From Sphingobium sp. (GTDB lineage Bacteria; Pseudomonadota; Alphaproteobacteria; Sphingomonadales; Sphingomonadaceae): a stretch of DNA of 5,760 nt. Of this stretch, positions 1 through 4,988 are shown in pieces. Location: contig JASBTC010000388.1 of NCBI GenBank assembly GCA_030148625.1, positions 1-5,760 on the forward strand. Reading direction: 5' to 3'. Position numbers and translations under genes: made by a program. Under the pieces are notes generated by a model. That model had not been told where the DNA came from. It saw only the letters and a list, made by a program, of their open reading frames with translations, and made no database searches. The number at the start of each line of letters is the position of its first letter. Positions within the stretch are counted from its first letter, which is position 1.

Positions 1-552
1 CGCGGTTAGAGCAGCCGATCTGATGCGATCAGATCGTGAACTGCTCGAGGTCTGATCGGTGGGCTTTGCGCGCGGGCCCGAGCGATAGCTGGGGTGAACG
101 TTGCGGATGAGCTGCTGCTGATCGGCGATGCGTTGCAGCAGCGCCGCCAGCACATCCTGTTCCTCGTCCGATAACGCCTGAAGCAGCGCCGCCTGATGCG
201 CGCGCGCGATCCGGCCGACCTCCGTGGCGAGCGCGTCGCCGGCAGCGGTCAAATGGAGCGCATGCCGGCGCCGATCGGTGTCGTGCTGACGGCGCTCGAC
301 CAGCCCGCGCGCTTCCAGCGTGTCGAGCAGCAGCACGATGCGGCTCGGCAGCGTATCCAGCGCCGTTGCAAGCTCGCGCTGGGTCAAGCCCGGCACGGAT
401 GCGAGCATGCGGAACAATCCGGCATGGGCCGGGATCAGATCCAGCACGGCCAGCCGCGCGGCGAACCGGGATGCGGCATGCGCGCCGAGCTGCGCGAGCA
501 GGAATGCGGCTGTCCGTCGTCCGCCTGTTTCCGTGCCTTTGTTTTCAGCCAC
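1..552 (-). CDS. MarR-family transcriptional regulator (GTG start, 3' end beyond window)
   Basis: A DNA-binding repressor of the winged-helix MarR family, expected to act as a dimer that releases DNA on binding a small, often phenolic, ligand. The frame opens at a GTG at 552-550, preceded by AAGGAG six bases upstream (559-564). An in-frame stop at 580-582 and the lack of any in-frame ATG before the GTG fix this start. Residues 17-50 (FLLAQLGAHAASRFAARL to HAGLFRML) form the dimerisation and first helices. Residues 56-85 (LTQRELATAL to LEARGLVERR) are the helix-turn-helix, and 90-102 (HDTDRRRHALHLT) is the wing with the family's D-x-R-R signature (D91, D93, R94-R96). A C-terminal helix ends at HPSYR (153-157), where relatives of about 150-160 residues usually stop. 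The frame stays open for at least 27 more residues, Ser/Arg-rich, and leaves the window without a stop, so the gene is partial or has an unusual tail. It is divergent from the membrane protein cluster and shares a palindromic operator with it. Confidence 0.88.
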   Translation of the reverse strand, partial: MAENKGTETGGRRTAAFLLAQLGAHAASRFAARLAVLDLIPAHAGLFRMLASVPGLTQRELATALDTLPSRIVLLLDTLEARGLVERRQHDTDRRRHALHLTAAGDALATEVGRIARAHQAALLQALSDEEQDVLAALLQRIADQQQLIRNVHPSYRSGPRAKPTDQTSSSSRSDRIRSAALTA

Positions 553-562
553 GCTCTGCTCC

Positions 563-591
563 TTGAAAGTCGATATTGTTCATCGTATGAA
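563..591 (+). promoter_or_regulatory. Candidate promoter for the rightward cluster
   Basis: TTGAAA (563-568, five of six to the -35 consensus), a 17-base spacer, then TATGAA (586-591, four of six to the -10 consensus). The -10 element overlaps the left arm of the palindrome, and the predicted start point (about 598) lies inside it, consistent with repression by occlusion. The prediction rests on consensus matching only. Confidence 0.45.
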
Positions 592-613
592 TCATTCATC
601 GAATGAATGATTC
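589..613. promoter_or_regulatory. Perfect inverted repeat, probable MarR operator
   Basis: GAATCATTCAT (589-599), spacer CGA (600-602), ATGAATGATTC (603-613): 11-bp arms with no mismatch. A 25-bp symmetric site between a marR-type gene and its divergent neighbour is the classical position for the autoregulatory operator of this family. The left part also contains a nested palindrome (ATGAAT-C-ATTCAT, 587-599), so the site may hold two overlapping half-operators. Binding by the adjacent MarR protein is inferred, not shown. Confidence 0.8.
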
Positions 614-614
614 G

Positions 615-643
615 ATTATAGATCCATATGAGGACAATGCCTA
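615..643 (-). promoter_or_regulatory. Candidate promoter for the MarR gene
   Basis: On the minus strand there is a perfect TATAAT at 620-615, with TAGGCA (643-638, four of six to TTGACA) 17 bases upstream. Transcription would begin around 608, inside the palindrome at 589-613, leaving a leader of about 55 bases before the GTG. The -10 match is strong and the -35 weak. Confidence 0.5.
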
Positions 644-1338
644 TGCCCACCCACGCCGAGACTGCCGGGACATATCGTCAGGCGGGCCCACCCTTGTGGT
701 TGCCCGCGACGATCTTTGCCCTGCTATTCTGTGCCGGGCTTGCTCTGCTCATGCGTGGCTCCCCCGCATTCCCGGGGCCGGACGTGAACGACGCGGCGAT
801 TTTGGAATTTATGCGGGCGCGTTCGGATGCGGTGCGACTCTGCGCCGCGCTCCAGTTCGGCGCGGGCGTCCCGCTCGGCATCTTGACGGCGGGGCTGGTC
901 GCACGACTGCGCTTCCTGGGTGTCGATGCGGTCGGCCCGTCGATCGCGCTGTTTGGTGGTTTCGCGGCGGCGATCGCGATGATGATTGCGGCGTCGATCC
1001 TGTGGGCGCTGTCCTTTGTCGGCGGGGATATGAGCGGTGCACCTATGCTTTTCCGCCTGTCCTTCGCGCTGGGCGGGCCGGGTTTCTCGGTGCCGTTCGG
1101 CCTGCTGATCGCCGGCATCGCCATTCCCTGCGCCATAATGAAGCTGGTCCCGCGCTGGCTGGCCGGGGCCGGGCTGCTGCTGGCGCTGCTGGGCGAACTC
1201 AGTTGGCTGACCCTGTTCGACCTCCGTTTCCTGCCGCTCGTCCCGCTGACCCGATTCCCCGGATTTTCATGGCTGATCCTGGTCGCGATCCTGCTTCCGG
1301 CAACCCGCGCCAATGCATCCGCCCAGACTGGAGTTTGA
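643..1338 (+). CDS. Integral membrane protein of unknown function, six predicted helices
   Basis: A 231-residue hydrophobic protein that I cannot assign to a characterised family; its size and helix count resemble DUF4386-type membrane proteins, but this is only a resemblance. Helices are likely at about residues 17-37, 64-88, 98-126, 137-165, 170-190 and 205-222. Between helices 1 and 2 is a polar loop of about 25 residues (GPDVNDAAILEFMRARSD), probably extracytoplasmic or a short amphipathic segment. There is no cleavable signal peptide and no catalytic motif. Three in-frame ATGs exist (628, 637, 643). I chose 643 because AGGA at 631-634 lies eight bases before it; 628 has no ribosome binding site, and would give 236 residues. 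It is the first gene after the MarR operator, and its stop is one base from the SDR start codon (TGA-C-ATG), so the two are probably translationally coupled. It could help import or export the compound handled by the SDR and NAT, or be a ligand-linked membrane protein; neither is shown. Confidence 0.82.
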   Translation: MPTHAETAGTYRQAGPPLWLPATIFALLFCAGLALLMRGSPAFPGPDVNDAAILEFMRARSDAVRLCAALQFGAGVPLGILTAGLVARLRFLGVDAVGPSIALFGGFAAAIAMMIAASILWALSFVGGDMSGAPMLFRLSFALGGPGFSVPFGLLIAGIAIPCAIMKLVPRWLAGAGLLLALLGELSWLTLFDLRFLPLVPLTRFPGFSWLILVAILLPATRANASAQTGV

Positions 1339-1339
1339 C

Positions 1340-2152
1340 ATGATCGAAGAGATATCGCGCCCTCCACTCGCGTGCAGGACCGCGCTCATCATCGGCGCGA
1401 GCCGGGGGATCGGATCGGCGACCGCGCGGCTGCTTGCCGGGGCGGGGGCGCAGGTCATGCTGGCCGCGCGTGACGCGAAGGCGCTGGAGGCGGTGGTCGA
1501 TGCGATCCGCGCCGATGGCCTGATCGCGCAGTTCCGCACCGTCGACGCGGGCGACGAAGCCTCTGTCGCCGATCTGGTGCGCGAGACGGTCGCCGCCTTT
1601 GGCCGGCTGGATCTCGCGTTCAACAACGCCACCGACGCCTCAGTCCCACGGCCGCTCGCCGACATGTCCGTCGCCGATTTCGACCGCGCGATCCGGATCA
1701 ACATCCGCGGCACCTTTCTGGGCATGAAGTATCAGATCCCCGCGATGATCGACTCCGGGGGCGGCTCGATCGTCAACATGGCCTCGCTCGCGGGCGTCCG
1801 GGGCGTCGCCAATCTGGCGGGCTATGTGACGGGCAAGGCGGGCATCATCGCGCTCACCAAGGTCGCGGCGCTGGACTATGCGGATCGCGGCATCCGCGTG
1901 AACGTGCTCGCCCCCGGACCGATCCTCACTCATCATCTCGAAGCGGCGGGGGAACAGGCGCGGGCTCAGGCCGCTTTGGCGACGCCGATGCGCCGGATCG
2001 GAACCGAGGATGAAGTTGCGCGCGCCGTGCTCTGGCTGGGATCGGACGCCAGCAGCTTCGTCACCGGCGTGACCCTGCCTGTCGATGGCGGGCAATTGGC
2101 GGGCATGAAGCCCGAACATATGTATCGCCAGCCCCAGGCCGATCATGGCTGA
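1340..2152 (+). CDS. Short-chain dehydrogenase/reductase (classical SDR, NAD(P)-dependent)
   Basis: A 270-residue cytosolic Rossmann-fold oxidoreductase of the classical SDR family, which interconverts alcohols and ketones. The nucleotide-binding glycine motif is GASRGIG (19-25), with Ile18 where Thr is usual. R22 and R44 (AAR after the second strand) favour NADP(H). D69 caps the adenine pocket. The normal NNAG is NNAT here (95-98). The catalytic tetrad is complete: N121, S149, Y162 and K166 (Y-V-T-G-K). The C terminus carries the usual P-V-D-G-G motif before a short polar tail. The start at 1340 is chosen over 1313 because GGAG (1330-1333) sits six bases upstream and the start is coupled to the preceding stop; starting at 1313 would overlap the membrane protein gene. 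Substrate cannot be read from sequence; 3-oxoacyl-ACP reductase, polyol dehydrogenase and xenobiotic ketone reductase annotations are all common for such proteins. Its place between a MarR-controlled membrane protein and a NAT favours an aromatic or xenobiotic carbonyl. Confidence 0.93.
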   Translation: MIEEISRPPLACRTALIIGASRGIGSATARLLAGAGAQVMLAARDAKALEAVVDAIRADGLIAQFRTVDAGDEASVADLVRETVAAFGRLDLAFNNATDASVPRPLADMSVADFDRAIRINIRGTFLGMKYQIPAMIDSGGGSIVNMASLAGVRGVANLAGYVTGKAGIIALTKVAALDYADRGIRVNVLAPGPILTHHLEAAGEQARAQAALATPMRRIGTEDEVARAVLWLGSDASSFVTGVTLPVDGGQLAGMKPEHMYRQPQADHG

Positions 2153-2195
2153 TTGGTCTATATGCGAGGAATCGCCGCATGCTGAAGGATGATCG

Positions 2196-3023
2196 ATGAA
2201 CGCCGCCGACCTGCAGACCTATTATACCCGCATCGGCTGGGACGGCGCGGCTCTGGCGCCGTTCGACCGATTGCGAACGCTGATCGCGCATCATATCGCG
2301 CATATCCCGTTCGAAGCCGTCGACGTGCTGCTGGGCCGCGCCATCGATCTCGATCCCGCGACATTGTTCGACAAGCTCGTCCACAGGCGGCGCGGGGGCT
2401 ATTGTTTCGAACAGAACAGCCTGTTCCGGCGGATCCTTCGTGCACAGGGCTTCGATGCCGAGGCGCTGATCGGCCGCGTCCTGTGGATGCTGCCGCCCGG
2501 CGATCCACCGCGCGCCTGGACGCATATGGCGTTGCGCGTGCGGATCGACGATGCCGATCACCTCGTCGATGTCGGTTTCGGCAGCTGCGTGCCGCCCCGG
2601 CCGCTGCGCTTCGACACCACCGAACCGCAGGAGACCGCGCATGAGACGTTCAGGCTGACGCCGACGGCCGAAGGTCATTTGCTCGAGGCGTTGATCGACG
2701 ACGAATGGGCACGCGTCTATGAAGTGGCGCGCGGCGCGGTCGACGACGATCGGCTCGGCGCGGCCAATAAGAGCGTCTGGTCGGACGCGAGCGCGCACTT
2801 TCGCCACCGTCTGATGATCGCGAAGACCACGCCGGAGGCTCGCCATGTCCTGCTTGGGAACCGGCTGACCGTCCGAGAACCGGGGCGCCCGCCCGAGCGG
2901 ACTTTCCTTGCCAGCGACGCGTTACGCGCGATGCTCGAAAACCGTTTCGGCCTGAGCGACGGCATCGACTGGCCGACGCTGATCGATCGCATCGATTTTC
3001 AGGCGGAGACGGCCGCGGGCTGA
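2196..3023 (+). CDS. nat: Arylamine N-acetyltransferase
   Basis: A 275-residue cytosolic enzyme of the NAT family, which moves an acetyl group from acetyl-CoA to the nitrogen of arylamines, arylhydrazines or arylhydroxylamines by a ping-pong mechanism through a cysteine thioester. The length is normal for bacterial NATs. The N-terminal motif H-I-P-F-E (36-40) precedes the active-site motif R-G-G-Y-C-F-E-Q-N (66-74). The triad is intact: C70, H110 (W-T-H-M-A-L) and D125 (V-D-V-G-F-G), at the spacing seen in characterised family members. The C-terminal third is the less conserved lid domain. The start is supported by AAGGA (2185-2189), six bases before the ATG. It lies 43 bp after the SDR stop with no visible terminator, so it is probably the third gene of the MarR-controlled transcript. 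Its 3' end overlaps the convergent MFS gene by 25 bp. Some NAT relatives act in aminated natural-product assembly, but no biosynthetic genes are seen here, so detoxification of aromatic amines is the simpler reading. Confidence 0.95.
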   Translation: MNAADLQTYYTRIGWDGAALAPFDRLRTLIAHHIAHIPFEAVDVLLGRAIDLDPATLFDKLVHRRRGGYCFEQNSLFRRILRAQGFDAEALIGRVLWMLPPGDPPRAWTHMALRVRIDDADHLVDVGFGSCVPPRPLRFDTTEPQETAHETFRLTPTAEGHLLEALIDDEWARVYEVARGAVDDDRLGAANKSVWSDASAHFRHRLMIAKTTPEARHVLLGNRLTVREPGRPPERTFLASDALRAMLENRFGLSDGIDWPTLIDRIDFQAETAAG

Positions 3024-4216
3024 TCCGTCACGGCACGGCCCGGCATCGTCAGGCTGCGCTGGCCGAGCAATGCCGTGACCACGGCGACGATGCCCGCCGC
3101 GATCGACACCCAGAAACCCTGGCTCGCGCCAAAGGCGTCGATGACCCGGCCCGAGGCGAAGGCGCCGATCGCCATGCCGATGCCGATACCCGTCGTCACC
3201 CAGGTGATGCCCTCGGTCAGTCGGGCGGGGGGCACCAGCCGTTCGATCAGGCCGAAGGCCGTGATGAAGGTGGGGGAGACCGCGGCACCACTGGCGAACA
3301 AGGCGAGCGCGAGCATCGGAATATTGCCGACGAACAGCAGCGGCACGGTGGTCGCCGCCGCGATGGCGATCGCGACCGCGAACTGGCGCGATAGCGGCAT
3401 GTCGAGCTTGAGCGCACCATAGACCAGCCCGACGAACAGCGAGCCGACGGCATAGCCGCCCAGCACCAGGCTGGCGGCCGCTGCGTTGCCGAATTCAGCG
3501 GTCAGCGCGATGACCGTCACTTCCGCCGTGCCGAAGATCGCACCGACCGCGACCAGCGCGAAGGCCAGGATCTGTACGGGGCGCAACGCGATGGCCGGGG
3601 CACCGTCGTCTTTGGTCACCGGCTGCACGCCGGGTTCCGTACCTTTTTGCAGGATGAACGCGGCGGAGCCGATGGCCAGGAACAGTGTCGAGGCGAGCGG
3701 ACCGGCCTCCGGAAACAGTGAAACGCTGAGACCGACCGAGAGTGACGATCCGGCGATATAGACCAGTTCGTCGGCGACCGATTCAAAGGCGAAGGCGGTA
3801 TTGAGTTTCGGCGTGCCCCGGTACAGTGCGGTCCAGCGCGCGCGGACCATCGCCGGCATGCTCGGCATCGTGGCGGCGACCAGTGCGAAGGCGAACAACA
3901 ACCAGTCCGGCCCGCCGAAATGCGTCGTGGCGATCAGGCCGGAAAAGCCCGCCACCGATAGCGCTGCCGCCATGGGCAGGACTCGGCCTTGTCCCAGCCG
4001 ATCGACCAGTCGCGAGATTTGCGGCGCGAGCAATGCGTTGGTGAGCGCGAAGGTGGCGGCGACCGCACCGGCGAGCCCATAGGCGCCACGCGTCTGCGAC
4101 AACATGGCGACGATGCCGATCGTCGCCATCGCGATCGGCAGCCGGGCGACAAAGCCCGCCGCGGCAAAGCCCCTGGCGCCCGGTGCCCGGAATATCTCAC
4201 CATAGGGGTTGGCCAT
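2999..4216 (-). CDS. MFS transporter, 12 transmembrane helices
   Basis: A 405-residue inner-membrane carrier of the major facilitator superfamily, probably a proton-driven efflux pump. Two six-helix halves are visible, with a hydrophilic central loop at about 190-212 (QKGTEPGVQPVTKDDGAP). The loop between helices 2 and 3 (residues 67-80, I-S-R-L-V-D-R-L-G-Q-G-R) is the family's motif A. The equivalent loop in the second half is S-G-R-V-I-D-A-F-G (355-363). A charged patch E145, D149 and E150 lies in the fifth helix, a place where MFS members often carry proton-coupling or substrate residues. The start has GAGGAG (4228-4223) six bases upstream. The divergent TetR gene and the three operators between them argue for a TetR-repressed efflux pump. 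The substrate is unknown; the NAT/SDR neighbours hint at an aromatic compound, but the two units are convergent and separately controlled. No helix is missing. Confidence 0.93.
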   Translation of the reverse strand: MANPYGEIFRAPGARGFAAAGFVARLPIAMATIGIVAMLSQTRGAYGLAGAVAATFALTNALLAPQISRLVDRLGQGRVLPMAAALSVAGFSGLIATTHFGGPDWLLFAFALVAATMPSMPAMVRARWTALYRGTPKLNTAFAFESVADELVYIAGSSLSVGLSVSLFPEAGPLASTLFLAIGSAAFILQKGTEPGVQPVTKDDGAPAIALRPVQILAFALVAVGAIFGTAEVTVIALTAEFGNAAAASLVLGGYAVGSLFVGLVYGALKLDMPLSRQFAVAIAIAAATTVPLLFVGNIPMLALALFASGAAVSPTFITAFGLIERLVPPARLTEGITWVTTGIGIGMAIGAFASGRVIDAFGASQGFWVSIAAGIVAVVTALLGQRSLTMPGRAVTDQPAAVSA

Positions 4217-4251
4217 CGCACGCTCCTCGACTTCGATGCGGAATCATTCAT

Positions 4252-4264
4252 ATACGCTACGTAT
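4252..4264. promoter_or_regulatory. TetR operator copy 1
   Basis: ATACG (4252-4256), CTA, CGTAT (4260-4264): a perfect 5-bp inverted repeat, continued on the right by GT as in the other two copies. It is nearest to the MFS start, about 36 bp upstream of the ATG, so it would block transcription of the pump. Confidence 0.6.
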
Positions 4265-4277
4265 GTAAATGCAGCTA

Positions 4278-4306
4278 GTGACATACATGGCGTATGTCAA
4301 TATATA
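4278..4306 (+). promoter_or_regulatory. Candidate promoter of the TetR gene
   Basis: GTGACA (4278-4283, five of six to TTGACA), a 17-base spacer, and TATATA (4301-4306, four of six to TATAAT). Transcription would start near 4313, inside operator copy 3, giving a leader of roughly 24 bases. This is a consensus match by eye only. Confidence 0.45.
4279..4299. promoter_or_regulatory. TetR operator copy 2 (longest symmetry)
   Basis: TGACATAC (4279-4286), spacer ATGGC, GTATGTCA (4292-4299): 8-bp perfect arms. Aligned to the other copies it reads ATACA-TGG-CGTAT, one mismatch in the core but with better outer symmetry. Its right arm overlaps a perfect minus-strand TTGACA (4300-4295), and its left arm overlaps the plus-strand GTGACA, so binding here would cover both possible -35 elements. 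Confidence 0.7.
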
Positions 4307-4318
4307 TACGCCTCGTAT
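4306..4318. promoter_or_regulatory. TetR operator copy 3
   Basis: ATACG (4306-4310), CCT, CGTAT (4314-4318), followed by GT. It has perfect 5-bp arms, as copy 1 does. It abuts the candidate -10 of the TetR gene and ends 16 bases before the TetR ATG kept here after GTATGT, which fits autorepression. Confidence 0.6.
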
Positions 4319-4336
4319 GTGAAGAAGGCGGGACAG

Positions 4337-4933
4337 ATGGCGCGCAGACCCCGGACGGAAATGATCGCGGAAACCCGCGCAAAGCTGCTGGCGGCGGGAC
4401 GCGCGGCATTCGGCTCGGTCGGTTATGCCGATGCGTCGATGGACGATTTCACCGCCGAAGCCGGGCTGACCCGCGGCGCGCTCTATCACCATTTCGGCGA
4501 CAAGAAGGGGCTGCTCCAGGCGGTGATCGCTCAGATCGACGCGGAGATGTCCGAACGCCTGCGCATCATCGCCGCCAGCGCGCCCGATCCCTGGCAAGGC
4601 TTTGTCGACGAGAATATCGCCTATATCGAAATGGCGGTGGAGCCCGAGATCCGCCGCATCGTCATGCGCGACGGTCCGGCGGTGCTCGGCGATCCATCGA
4701 CCTGGCCGTCACAGACCGAATGCATCCGATCGATGACCGCCAGCCTCGAACGGCTGAAGGCGGAGGGCTATATCATCGATGTCGATCCAGAGGGCGTCGC
4801 CCGCCTGCTCAGCGGTGCCGGGCTGCACGCGGCACAATGGATCGCCAATGCCGACGACCCGGCGGCGACATCGAAGCGCGCGGTACAGGCGTTCAGGACG
4901 TTGCTCGACGGGCTATTGGTCGCGCGCGAATAA
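4337..4933 (+). CDS. TetR/AcrR-family transcriptional repressor
   Basis: A 198-residue one-component repressor: an N-terminal helix-turn-helix binds DNA as a dimer and a helical C-terminal domain binds an effector. Residues 10-53 form the TetR_N domain (I-A-E-T-R-A-K-L-L-A-A-G, then the recognition segment around G-L-T-R-G-A-L-Y-H-H-F-G at 43-54, followed by D-K-K-G-L-L). The C-terminal domain contains I-R-R-I-V-M-R-D-G-P-A-V-L-G, a pattern common in AcrR-like repressors of efflux pumps. The ATG at 4337 is chosen because it begins the normal short basic leader (MARRPRTEM), with AAGG at 4325-4328 eight bases upstream. The frame is open back to 3989, but that stretch is antisense to the MFS gene and has no repressor-like content. 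An in-frame GTG at 4319 lacks a ribosome binding site and overlaps operator 3. The gene is divergent from the MFS transporter and most likely represses both itself and the pump; the ligand is unknown. Confidence 0.93.
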   Translation: MARRPRTEMIAETRAKLLAAGRAAFGSVGYADASMDDFTAEAGLTRGALYHHFGDKKGLLQAVIAQIDAEMSERLRIIAASAPDPWQGFVDENIAYIEMAVEPEIRRIVMRDGPAVLGDPSTWPSQTECIRSMTASLERLKAEGYIIDVDPEGVARLLSGAGLHAAQWIANADDPAATSKRAVQAFRTLLDGLLVARE

Positions 4934-4941
4934 TCCTCTCC

Positions 4942-4968
4942 TGCCATCCCGCGCACGCGGGAATGACA
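4942..4968. repeat. Imperfect palindrome, probable dispersed REP-like repeat; possible bidirectional terminator
   Basis: Core TCCCGCG (4947-4953), CA, CGCGGGA (4956-4962). With one bulged base the pairing extends outward through TGCCAT on the left and ATGACA on the right, with one mismatch. Sequences of the kind TCATTCCCGCG...CGCGGGAATG are typical of dispersed palindromes in proteobacterial intergenic gaps, including sphingomonads (recalled from general knowledge). It sits between convergent TetR and AraC genes. There is no T-tract on either side, so it is not a standard intrinsic terminator, although the stem could still help end both transcripts or protect their 3' ends. Confidence 0.55.
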
Positions 4969-4988
4969 AGGAAGTGATCCCGATCGTT

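Larger units (their letters stand above)
553..642. promoter_or_regulatory. Divergent intergenic control region (MarR gene / membrane protein-SDR-NAT cluster)
   Basis: This 90-bp AT-rich gap separates the divergent MarR and membrane-protein genes. It contains ribosome binding sites for both, a long perfect palindrome and candidate promoters in both directions. Both predicted transcription start points fall in or beside the palindrome, so one bound MarR dimer could block both directions. The promoter assignments are by eye, against sigma70-type consensus. Confidence 0.7.
4217..4336. promoter_or_regulatory. Divergent MFS/TetR control region with three operators
   Basis: A 120-bp AT-rich gap between the divergent transporter and its likely repressor. 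It holds three copies of a palindrome of form ATACR-N3-CGTATGT, centred at 4258, 4289 and 4312, spaced 31 and 23 bp apart. A sigma70-like promoter toward the TetR gene lies within it. A perfect TTGACA also reads toward the MFS gene (4300-4295), without a convincing -10 at standard spacing. The layout implies coupled control of pump and repressor. Confidence 0.75.

Noticed and set aside
196..606. Plus-strand open frame of 136 codons across the left end
   Set aside because: It is antisense to the MarR gene, its product is Arg/Gln-rich with no recognisable domain, and the MarR frame has clear family motifs. The MarR gene is easy to miss because it starts with GTG.
1313..1339. Earlier ATG for the SDR
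   Set aside because: It would overlap the upstream gene, and the ATG at 1340 has GGAG at ideal spacing.
678..1367. Minus-strand open frame of 229 codons
   Set aside because: It is antisense to the membrane protein gene; the product is low-complexity Ser/Arg/Pro-rich, and the plus frame has hydrophobic helices and a good ribosome binding site.
2162..2185. Seven-codon open frame between the SDR and NAT genes (possible leader peptide)
   Set aside because: It has no ribosome binding site and no attenuator-like structure; such short frames are expected by chance.
2061..2846. Minus-strand open frame of 261 codons across the SDR/NAT junction
   Set aside because: It overlaps two well-supported plus-strand genes and has no family motif; it is a GC-rich shadow frame.
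4264..4300. Sigma70 promoter for the MFS gene
   Set aside because: A perfect TTGACA reads leftward at 4300-4295 and a TTTACA at 4269-4264, but neither has a convincing -10 at 16-18 bases, so no promoter is called for this direction.
3989..4336. N-terminal extension of the TetR reading frame
   Set aside because: It is antisense to the MFS gene and then crosses the operator region; the normal TetR N terminus begins at 4337 with a ribosome binding site.
4942..4968. Rho-independent terminator
   Set aside because: The stem is GC-rich, but neither side is followed by a run of T, so the repeat interpretation is preferred.
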